Position numbers and translations under genes: made by a program
Shown: positions 19,383 through 27,391 of the stretch, one piece after another
Numbering within the stretch: position 1 is the first letter of the stretch
How the letters are laid out: the number at the start of each line of letters is the position of its first letter
Notes under the pieces: generated by a model
Told to the model about the DNA's origin: nothing
Databases searched by the model: none
What the model saw: only the letters and a program-made list of their open reading frames with translations
Assembly (NCBI GenBank): GCA_016281335.1
Contig: JAEEIK010000103.1
Coordinates: forward strand, 1-64,000
Direction: 5' to 3'
From: Lachnospiraceae bacterium
Lineage (GTDB): Bacteria > Bacillota > Clostridia > Lachnospirales > Lachnospiraceae
Length of the DNA stretch: 64,000 nt

Positions 19383-20344
19383 TGAGTTTTGATCTCTTAA
19401 GGGAAATAGGAGAAGCAAAAAGCATAGGGATAACAGGACACATAAAGCCGGACGGGGACTGTATAGGTTCTTGTCTGGCACTTCTTATGTATCTGAGAAA
19501 AGTTTTTCCGGAAAGAAATATCGAGCTTTTTCTTGAAAAGATCGCGCCCTGCTTTAAAGATATTCCCGGTAGGGAACTGATCATTTCCGATTTTCCGGAC
19601 AGAGCTCCTTTTGATGTCTTTATAGTCTGTGATACAAACAAAGAACGTACCGGAGATGCGGAAAAGTATTTTGACTGCGCAGTTAAGACGATAAATATCG
19701 ATCACCATATCAGCAATAAGGACGGATGTGCCATGGTGAATCATGTGGAACCGGATGCATCTGCAGCAGGTGAAGTTCTTTTCAAACTTATGGATAAGCA
19801 ATACCTTGACACTGATATCGCAAAGCTTTTGTGCATGGCCATAGCCCATGATACCGGTGGATTCCATTATTCCAATACTACGCCCGATACCCACAGGATC
19901 GCCGCAGAACTGCTGGAATACGGTTTTGATTATGCGGGTATGATGGATGAGACTTTTTACTTCAAGACTTATAAGCAGAATAAGCTGATAAGCGAAGTGG
20001 TCATGGAATCAAGACTCCATCTGAATGGGAAGGTAATAAGCGGAACTCTGACTCTGGACCGTATGCATAAACTGGGTGTGACAAAAGATGATACGGACGG
20101 CATAGTTAACCAGCTGCGTATCACGGAAGGCGTGGAATGCGCGATGTTCGTATATGAGAAGAAACCGGGAGTGTTCAAGGCCAGCCTCAGGGCTTCCACC
20201 GATAACATCGACGTGTCAAAGCTAGCCGAACATTTCGGAGGCGGAGGTCATGTGAGGGCTTCCGGCTGTGAGAGGGAAGGCGTGACGATAGAAGAGTTTG
20301 TGGATGAACTGGTAAAAGAGGCGGCGCTGCAACTTGATGTATAA
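19382..20344 (+). CDS. nrnA: DHH/DHHA1 phosphoesterase, bifunctional oligoribonuclease/PAP phosphatase NrnA-like
   Basis: GHIKPDGDCIGSCLAL, NIDHHISN, HDTGGFHYSNT, FGGGGHVRASG. Confidence 0.92.
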   Translation: MSFDLLREIGEAKSIGITGHIKPDGDCIGSCLALLMYLRKVFPERNIELFLEKIAPCFKDIPGRELIISDFPDRAPFDVFIVCDTNKERTGDAEKYFDCAVKTINIDHHISNKDGCAMVNHVEPDASAAGEVLFKLMDKQYLDTDIAKLLCMAIAHDTGGFHYSNTTPDTHRIAAELLEYGFDYAGMMDETFYFKTYKQNKLISEVVMESRLHLNGKVISGTLTLDRMHKLGVTKDDTDGIVNQLRITEGVECAMFVYEKKPGVFKASLRASTDNIDVSKLAEHFGGGGHVRASGCEREGVTIEEFVDELVKEAALQLDV

Positions 20345-21230
20345 CGGGATCATTAATATATATAAAGAAAAGGGCTTTACCTCTTTTGATGTGGTGGCTA
20401 AGCTACGGGGGATGCTGCATCAGAAAAAGATCGGACATACGGGAACTCTGGATCCCGATGCCGAAGGCGTGTTGCCGGTATGTCTCGGACAGGCCACAAA
20501 GCTCGTAAGTATTCTTACGGATAAGACCAAAGAATATATCTGTGAACTGCGTCTGGGTGTACGCACGGATACCGAGGATATGAGCGGAACAGTGCTTGAT
20601 GCTTCCGAAGTTATCCCGGAGGAAGAGGAAGTAAGAAAGGCCATAAATTCTTTTATCGGTGAGATAGATCAGATACCACCCATGTATTCAGCGATAAAGC
20701 AGAACGGGAAACGGCTCTATGAGCTGGCAAGGGCAGGGGAGATTGTTGAAAGGCCGGCACGCAGGATAATCATATACGGAATAGAGATATTAAAGTTTGA
20801 ACTTCCGCTTGTCACCATGGTTGTCAGCTGCGGCAGCGGTACCTATATCAGATCATTGTGCAGGGATATAGGTGACAGCTTAGGCTGCGGCGGTGCCATG
20901 CAGAGTCTGGTGCGTACACAGAGCGGTAATTTCTTTATTAAGGATGCCCTGAAACTCAGTGATGCGGAAGAGCTGCTTAAAGAAGGAAAACTGGAAGAAA
21001 GACTTGTAAGAATAGAGGATATATTTGAAACATATCCTTATGTAAGGGTAAGGTCAGAAGCCGAAAAGAAATTAAAAAACGGCAATGCGCTCAGTGTTGA
21101 AGAAACGGAGGGCATTGATCCAGGATATAAAGGAAAGTGCCGCATGTATGACTATAGCGGCAGCTTTACCGCAGTGTATGAGACTGACGGAAGAATGATG
21201 AAGTGTTTTATGTATTTTGGGGAGGCCTGA
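20337..21230 (+). CDS. truB: tRNA pseudouridine(55) synthase TruB
   Basis: GIINIYKEKGFTSFDVVAKLRGMLHQKKIGHTGTLDPDAEGVLPVCLGQATK. Confidence 0.96.
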   Translation: MYNGIINIYKEKGFTSFDVVAKLRGMLHQKKIGHTGTLDPDAEGVLPVCLGQATKLVSILTDKTKEYICELRLGVRTDTEDMSGTVLDASEVIPEEEEVRKAINSFIGEIDQIPPMYSAIKQNGKRLYELARAGEIVERPARRIIIYGIEILKFELPLVTMVVSCGSGTYIRSLCRDIGDSLGCGGAMQSLVRTQSGNFFIKDALKLSDAEELLKEGKLEERLVRIEDIFETYPYVRVRSEAEKKLKNGNALSVEETEGIDPGYKGKCRMYDYSGSFTAVYETDGRMMKCFMYFGEA

Positions 21231-21252
21231 CGTTTCCCCGGGTAGAACGTAT

Positions 21253-22173
21253 ATGAAGATAATAAAGCGTATCGAAGATATAATCCTTGATGATCCCACG
21301 GCTGTGGCCCTGGGGAAATTCGACGGTGTACATGCTGGACACCGTAAACTCCTTAAAGAACTCTTAAGCGCAAAGGAAGACGGGCTGAAGGCTGTCGTTT
21401 TTACTTTTGACCCTTCACCGGATACCCTCTTCGGAAAGGGCGGTTATAAGCAGCTTTCGACCATGGCCGAGAAAGAATACATACTCGAAGAACTGGGAGT
21501 TGATGTGCTGATAGAGTATCCGCTTACCAGGGAAAGCGCAGCCATAAAGCCGGATGATTTCGTGGAAGAATTTCTGGTAAAAAGCCTGAATGCAAGGCTT
21601 ATTGTTGCAGGAGCGGACCTCTCTTTCGGCGCAGGCGGGAAGGGGGACTTTGCCCTGCTGAACGCCCTGAGAAATACTTACGGATATGAGACCATAGAGA
21701 TTGAAAAGATGATCTTCTGCGGTAAGGCTATAAGCTCCAGCCGTATCAGATCCATGATAGAGGGTGGAGCAATGGAGGAAGCGGATGCCTGCCTCGGAAG
21801 ACCGTATTCCATACTCGGAATAGTTAAGGAAGGCAAGATGCTCGGAAGAGAACTGGGCTTTCCTACGGCTAATATGGAGATACCCGATGAAAAAGTGATA
21901 CCGCCTTACGGGGTATATTTTTCGACCGCTTATCATCAGGGACAAAAATACCCGGCGATAAGCAATATCGGTTTACGTCCCACGGTGGAGGGAACCGGCG
22001 TGCCGAGGTTAGAGACTCATATACTTGGATTCGATAAAGATATCTATGATGAAGAGCTTCTTGTGGAGCTTGAACATTTCCACAGGCCCGAGCGGAAATT
22101 TGCGTCGGCAGAAGAGCTGAAAACGCAGATAGAGGCTGATCTTGAGGCCTTCAGGACTATATATAGTGGTTGA
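21253..22173 (+). CDS. ribF: bifunctional riboflavin kinase/FAD synthetase
   Basis: ALGKFDGVHAGHRKLL, VEEFLVKSLNARLIVAGADLSFGAGGKGD, GRELGFPTAN. Confidence 0.95.
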   Translation: MKIIKRIEDIILDDPTAVALGKFDGVHAGHRKLLKELLSAKEDGLKAVVFTFDPSPDTLFGKGGYKQLSTMAEKEYILEELGVDVLIEYPLTRESAAIKPDDFVEEFLVKSLNARLIVAGADLSFGAGGKGDFALLNALRNTYGYETIEIEKMIFCGKAISSSRIRSMIEGGAMEEADACLGRPYSILGIVKEGKMLGRELGFPTANMEIPDEKVIPPYGVYFSTAYHQGQKYPAISNIGLRPTVEGTGVPRLETHILGFDKDIYDEELLVELEHFHRPERKFASAEELKTQIEADLEAFRTIYSG

Positions 22174-22199
22174 CAGAATATAGTTATTTCAATTAAAAT
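22170..22199 (+). promoter_or_regulatory. predicted sigma-A promoter
   Basis: TTGACA (22170-22175), 18-bp spacer, TAAAAT (22194-22199), overlapping the ribF stop. Confidence 0.55.
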
Positions 22200-22206
22200 T
22201 ATCCAT

Positions 22207-23385
22207 ATGCGAAGGAAGGAAGACAGGATAAGTCTTATAAGTATGCTTATCATGGCTGCATTGTTCATTGCGGTTTTCTTTTTGCTGTTTCCGGGCTTTA
22301 TGTCTACTGCCGGAGAGAGTGACGACAATGACGGGACCCAGGAAGAAACAGGGATCACTGATTTCGCAGCCGGCGCCGGAGAGGTGATCGAACTTGACGG
22401 CGGTGGCGTACTCTCATATCAGAGCGTTGAATTCTCCGAAGATGTGAATATAAATGAAGCGCTGGAATCGGGCCTGCTGGTCTGTGCAGGCGCGGAAAGG
22501 GGCATTAACGAGGCAGCCCAGAGCGCCGAACCTCTTGATGAGCCTCCGAAGTATTACGGTTATTATAATCTGGGCGTTGCCAATGTCAGCAATCACCTGA
22601 ATATAAGGGAAAAGCCGGTGGACGGCAAGCTGGTGGGCAAGATGTCCAACAAGGACGGCTGCGAGATACTCAGTGTGGAAGATGGCTGGGCTCATGTGAA
22701 ATCGGGCAAGGTTGAGGGCTATGTCAGTATGGAATACCTGCTGGACGGAGCTGCTGCCCTTGCGGTTGCCAATCAGGAAGCCAAGCCCATAGCAACGGTT
22801 ACAACTGATGCGCTGAGAGTCAGGGAACAGCCTAACACTGACTGCCCGGTGGTTACAACCGTGGCAAAGGGTGAAGAGCTGATTGCGGTGGAAGAGAGTG
22901 ACGGCTGGGTCAAGCTGGACCTGGACGGCGATGATGCTTATGTTTCGGCTGAGTACGTAAATATAGAAAAGAGGCTGTTTACGGCAATTACCATAAACGA
23001 GCTTCTCTATGGAGCCGGAGTATCGGATGCCAGAGTGGATATGTGCGAATATGCAAAACAGTTCATCGGTAACCGTTATGTCTGGGGAGGTACCTCCCTT
23101 ACCAAGGGTGTCGACTGTTCCGGTTTCACCATGCAGATATATAAGAGATACGGCATAAGCCTGCCTCATCATGCAGCTACCCAGGCAGGTTACGGCAAGA
23201 AGATCAAGGCTTCCCAGTTAAAACCCGGAGACCTGGTATTCTATGCAAAGGGCGGACGCATTAATCACGTTGCGATCTATATCGGTAACGGACAGGTGGT
23301 ACATGCTTCTTCGCCGAAGACGGGTATCAAGATATCCAATTACAACTACCGTGCTCCGGCTAAGATGATATCTCTTCTGCCCTGA
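22207..23385 (+). CDS. SH3-domain NlpC/P60 (C40) cell-wall hydrolase
   Basis: Two SH3_3-like modules (NIREKPVDGKLVGKM..., RVREQPNTDCPVVTTV...) and catalytic RYVWGGTSLTKGVDCSGFTMQIYKRYGISLPHHAATQ ... GRINHVAIYIGNGQVVHAS. Confidence 0.93.
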   Translation: MRRKEDRISLISMLIMAALFIAVFFLLFPGFMSTAGESDDNDGTQEETGITDFAAGAGEVIELDGGGVLSYQSVEFSEDVNINEALESGLLVCAGAERGINEAAQSAEPLDEPPKYYGYYNLGVANVSNHLNIREKPVDGKLVGKMSNKDGCEILSVEDGWAHVKSGKVEGYVSMEYLLDGAAALAVANQEAKPIATVTTDALRVREQPNTDCPVVTTVAKGEELIAVEESDGWVKLDLDGDDAYVSAEYVNIEKRLFTAITINELLYGAGVSDARVDMCEYAKQFIGNRYVWGGTSLTKGVDCSGFTMQIYKRYGISLPHHAATQAGYGKKIKASQLKPGDLVFYAKGGRINHVAIYIGNGQVVHASSPKTGIKISNYNYRAPAKMISLLP

Positions 23386-23401
23386 TATTTATAGTGCAAG
23401 T

Positions 23402-23422
23402 TCACACAAAGTGTGATATAAT
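23402..23422 (+). promoter_or_regulatory. ppdK promoter -10 with adjoining palindromic operator candidate
   Basis: TCACACAAAGTGTGA palindrome (23402-23416) abutting TATAAT (23417-23422). Confidence 0.45.
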
Positions 23423-23469
23423 AAATTTTAGCGTTTCTTTTGCTAAAAAAGTTGAGAAGGAGGCCGAAA

Positions 23470-26100
23470 ATGGCAAAAAAATGGGTTTATCTTTTTAACG
23501 AAGGCTCCGCTGACATGCGGGAGTTACTCGGGGGTAAGGGGGCGAATCTTGCAGAGATGACTAACCTCGGATTACCGGTACCGCAAGGTTTCACTATTAC
23601 TACAGAGGCCTGCACACAGTATTATGAGGATGGCCGTCAGATCAATGACGAGATCATGGCTCAGGTCAATGAATATGTTGCAAAGCTCCAGGAGATCACC
23701 GGCAAGAAGTTCGGTGACAAGGAGAATCCTCTCCTGGTTTCCGTACGTTCGGGCGCAAGAGCTTCAATGCCCGGTATGATGGATACCATACTTAACCTCG
23801 GACTTAATGAGGATGTGGTAGCCGTACTTGCTGAGAAGTCTCAGAATCCCCGTTGGGCATGGGACTGCTACAGACGTTTCATACAGATGTATTCCGATGT
23901 CGTAATGGAAGTAGGTAAGAAGTATTTTGAGCAGCTCATCGATAAGATGAAGAGCCGCAAGGGCGTTAAGCAGGACGTTGAGCTTGATGCAGACGATCTC
24001 AAGGAACTGGCTAACCAGTTCAAAGCAGAATATAAGAATAAGCTGGGAGAGGATTTCCCTACGGATCCTCAGGTACAGCTGGTAGGCGCTATCAAGGCCG
24101 TATTCCGTTCATGGGATAACCCCAGGGCAAACGTATACAGAAGAGACAATGATATCCCTTATTCATGGGGAACAGCCGTAAACGTACAGTCCATGGCATT
24201 CGGTAACATGGGTGATGACTGCGGTACAGGTGTTGCTTTCACACGTAACCCGGCTAACGGTGAGAAGGGCCTCTTCGGTGAATTCCTTACCAATGCACAG
24301 GGCGAGGACGTGGTTGCAGGTGTACGTACTCCCATGAAGATAGCGGAAATGGAAGAGAAGTTCCCTGAAGCATTCGAGCAGTTTGCGGATGTATGCCAGA
24401 AACTCGAGTCACATTACAGGGATATGCAGGATATGGAGTTCACTGTTGAGCACGGAAAGCTCTACATGCTGCAGACACGTAACGGAAAGAGAACGGCTCA
24501 GGCTGCTCTTAAGATAGCCTGTGATCTTGTTGATGAAGGCATGAGAACCGAGGAAGAGGCTGTTGCGATGATAGATCCCCGTAACCTCGATACACTGCTT
24601 CATCCTACTTTTGACCAGAGCGCTATCGTGCGCGCGCGCCTGATAGGCAAGGCTCTCGGCGCAGCTCCCGGCGCAGCTTCCGGTAAGATAGTATTTACCG
24701 CTGCAGACGCAGAGGACTGGGCAGCAAGAGGAGAGAAAGTCGTACTCGTACGTCTTGAAACCTCACCCGAGGATATCACCGGTATGAAAGTATCACAGGG
24801 TATACTGACAGTACGTGGCGGTATGACCAGCCATGCAGCCGTTGTTGCGCGTGGTATGGGTGCATGCTGTGTATCCGGCTGCGGTGACATCATCATGGAT
24901 GAAGAAAACAAGAAGTTTACCCTTGCCGGCAAGGAATACCACGAAGGCGATGTCATCTCCTTTGACGGTACCACCGGTAATATATATGACGGCGCGGTTC
25001 CTACCGTGGACGCACAGATAGCAGGCGAGTTCGGACGCATCATGGCATGGGCCGACAAGTATCGTACACTGAAGGTACGTACCAATGCCGACACACCTCA
25101 CGATGCAAAGAAGGCAAGAGAGCTCGGCGCAGAAGGCATAGGTCTCTGCCGTACCGAGCACATGTTCTTCGACGAAGACAGGATCGAAGCTTTCCGTGAG
25201 ATGATCGTTTCCGATACCGTTGAAGAAAGAGAAGCAGCTCTTGAGAAGATCGAGCCTCTTCAGCAGGGCGACTTCGAACAGCTCTTCGAAGCTATGGAAG
25301 GTAACCCCGTAACCATCCGTTTCCTGGATCCTCCTCTTCACGAGTTCGTTCCCAGGACACCCGAAGATATCGAGAAACTTGCCAAAGCAAAGGGCAAGAC
25401 CGTTGAACAGATCAAAGCGCGCATCGAAGGCCTCGTAGAGTTCAACCCGATGATGGGTCACCGTGGTATCCGTCTGGATGTCACCTATCCCGAGATTGCT
25501 AAGATGCAGACTATCGCAGTCATCCGCGCTGCAGTCAATACCAAGGCTAAACATCCCGACTGGACCGTAGTTCCCGAGATAATGATCCCTCTTGTAGGTG
25601 ATGCCAAGGAGCTCAAGTTCGTTAAGGATATTGTTGTAAAAGCAGCTGACGAAGAACTGCAGGCGCTTAAGAGCGACCTCAAGTACGAAGTAGGTACCAT
25701 GATCGAGATCCCCCGTGCGGCTCTTACCGCTGATACCATTGCAAAAGAAGCTGAATTCTTCTGTTTCGGTACCAACGACCTCACCCAGATGACCTACGGC
25801 TTCTCACGTGATGATGCCGGCAAGTTCCTGCAGGCTTACTACGAGAGAAAGATCTTCGAGAACGACCCGTTTGCGCGTCTCGACCAGGACGGTGTCGGCG
25901 AGCTCATGGATATGGCCATCAAGAAGGGCAAGAGCGTACGTCCCGAGATCCACTGCGGTATCTGCGGCGAGCACGGCGGAGATCCTTCCTCCATCGAGTT
26001 CTGCCACCGCATCGGACTCGACTATGTATCCTGCTCTCCTTACCGTGTGCCCATCGCAAGACTCGCGGCGGCACAGGCAGCCATCGCAAACAGAAAGTAA
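23470..26100 (+). CDS. ppdK: pyruvate, phosphate dikinase
   Basis: KWVYLFNEGSADMRELLGGKGANLAEMTNLGLPVPQGFTI; GGMTSHAAVVARGMG; start moved from 23440 to ATG 23470. Confidence 0.98.
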   Translation: MAKKWVYLFNEGSADMRELLGGKGANLAEMTNLGLPVPQGFTITTEACTQYYEDGRQINDEIMAQVNEYVAKLQEITGKKFGDKENPLLVSVRSGARASMPGMMDTILNLGLNEDVVAVLAEKSQNPRWAWDCYRRFIQMYSDVVMEVGKKYFEQLIDKMKSRKGVKQDVELDADDLKELANQFKAEYKNKLGEDFPTDPQVQLVGAIKAVFRSWDNPRANVYRRDNDIPYSWGTAVNVQSMAFGNMGDDCGTGVAFTRNPANGEKGLFGEFLTNAQGEDVVAGVRTPMKIAEMEEKFPEAFEQFADVCQKLESHYRDMQDMEFTVEHGKLYMLQTRNGKRTAQAALKIACDLVDEGMRTEEEAVAMIDPRNLDTLLHPTFDQSAIVRARLIGKALGAAPGAASGKIVFTAADAEDWAARGEKVVLVRLETSPEDITGMKVSQGILTVRGGMTSHAAVVARGMGACCVSGCGDIIMDEENKKFTLAGKEYHEGDVISFDGTTGNIYDGAVPTVDAQIAGEFGRIMAWADKYRTLKVRTNADTPHDAKKARELGAEGIGLCRTEHMFFDEDRIEAFREMIVSDTVEEREAALEKIEPLQQGDFEQLFEAMEGNPVTIRFLDPPLHEFVPRTPEDIEKLAKAKGKTVEQIKARIEGLVEFNPMMGHRGIRLDVTYPEIAKMQTIAVIRAAVNTKAKHPDWTVVPEIMIPLVGDAKELKFVKDIVVKAADEELQALKSDLKYEVGTMIEIPRAALTADTIAKEAEFFCFGTNDLTQMTYGFSRDDAGKFLQAYYERKIFENDPFARLDQDGVGELMDMAIKKGKSVRPEIHCGICGEHGGDPSSIEFCHRIGLDYVSCSPYRVPIARLAAAQAAIANRK

Positions 26101-26124
26101 TTGTCTCCTACGGGAGTGTATCGG

Positions 26125-26156
26125 AACGGCAGGCTTATCAGCCTGCCGTTTTTTTT
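26125..26156 (+). terminator. intrinsic terminator after ppdK
   Basis: AACGGCAGGC-TTATCA-GCCTGCCGTT followed by TTTTTT. Confidence 0.92.
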
Positions 26157-26166
26157 GCTAACGTAC

Positions 26167-26352
26167 GCTTCCCGCAGGGAGCAAATAAAGCCACGCCTGG
26201 TCGCTATGCACTAAGCTCGGACTTCGCAGCAAAACGATCCTGCTTCTCGAAAACGTCTTCGCTTCGCGAAGATTTTCTCAAAGCGGATCTGCTGCTCGTC
26301 CTCACTAAGTGCTCCGCTCAGGGCAGCTGCTTTATTACTCCCTGCGGGAAGC
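26167..26352. repeat. long imperfect palindrome
   Basis: GCTTCCCGCAGGGAG...AATAAAGC at left pairs with GCTTTATTACTCCCTGCGGGAAGC at right; arms continue to pair to an apical GAAAAcgTCTTCGC-TTCG-CGAAGATTTTC. Confidence 0.7.
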
Positions 26353-26582
26353 TGACAGGAGAAGAAAAACGGATTAGCGGTTTGGTAATATGACTTGTAT
26401 TCAGAAAAAATATATGATATATTGCTTTTTGAAGCGTAGCAAATTCTATTAATTCGATAATCTTTTATCTGTAACATCTGAATCTCCTATGCTTTTTATC
26501 ACATTTTATTTATTTGAGCAGGGGATGAGGATGATAATACGTTCAGAGTTCTCTGTATCATAAAGAATCAAGAGGGCTGTGA

Positions 26583-27194
26583 ATGGGAAAAAACAACAAC
26601 GTTATAATTAATTTTCTTTCGGACAAGAGAAGATTTGCCGACATGATAAATGCAGAACTTTACGGTGGATATCTGCTGTGGGTTTACCATGGTGAAGAAG
26701 AATGGGATGGTCCCAGGACTCTGAAAGATATGATGGATTTTGGGGATGATCATGATGGCTTCAGTAAGGTATTCAGGAATTATGAACCGCAGCTGCTGTG
26801 TATTAATGAGATGCATGATACGGAAAAGTATCAGACAGAGCTTAAGGCTTTATTTGAACTATTAAGACTACGTTCCGATAAAAAAGCATTAAAGAACCTG
26901 GTAACGGAGGATGAGCGATATAATAAGCTTGATCAAGAAACATATGAGACTGCAGCGGTGCTGATGAATGCACCGTCACTTCTTAAGAAGAAACAGGAAT
27001 ATTCAGATAGCGAAGGGAGGGCATACAATATGTGTAAAGCATTAAGAGACTGGGAAGCAGAGATACGTGAAGAAAGTGCCGAAGAAATAAAAAAGAAAGA
27101 TGCGGAATTGGAAAAGCAAGCCGAGGAACTCGATGCTTTGGAAAAAGAAAACGCCATGCTGCGTGCCAAGCTTGAGGCTGCGGGATTGGAATAG
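26583..27194 (+). CDS. Rpn-family (recombination-promoting nuclease / YhgA-like putative transposase) protein lacking its nuclease core
   Basis: N-term FLSDKRRFADMINAELYGG joins directly to Rpn downstream motif EEEWDGPRTLKDMMDF; C-term RAYNMCKALRDWEAEIREE plus coiled-coil tail. Confidence 0.6.
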   Translation: MGKNNNVIINFLSDKRRFADMINAELYGGYLLWVYHGEEEWDGPRTLKDMMDFGDDHDGFSKVFRNYEPQLLCINEMHDTEKYQTELKALFELLRLRSDKKALKNLVTEDERYNKLDQETYETAAVLMNAPSLLKKKQEYSDSEGRAYNMCKALRDWEAEIREESAEEIKKKDAELEKQAEELDALEKENAMLRAKLEAAGLE

Positions 27195-27211
27195 TGTGTT
27201 CGTTAAAGTGG

Positions 27212-27246
27212 GCCGCGTCAGGCAATTAAAGACGCGGCTTTTTTTA
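27212..27246 (+). terminator. intrinsic terminator after Rpn-like ORF
   Basis: GCCGCGTC ... GACGCGGC followed by TTTTTTT. Confidence 0.85.
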
Positions 27247-27391
27247 TTCCTTGCGGGAAGCAGACAATGCGTGTTGTATTTGTAAAAATGCAATAAGTGC
27301 TGTATAATATTTCAGTTAGGTCGGAGGGCGGAAAGCTGAGATGGAGTCAATCAGAGAACCGTCCCGCTGATCAGAAATGGAGGAAGGCTTT

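Noticed and set aside
22414-23172. 252-aa minus-strand ORF antisense to the NlpC/P60 gene
   Set aside because: Coding strand carries SH3 and catalytic motifs; antisense frame is a shadow.
24793-25554. 253-aa minus-strand ORF inside ppdK
   Set aside because: Antisense to a highly conserved enzyme; composition is a shadow of the coding strand.
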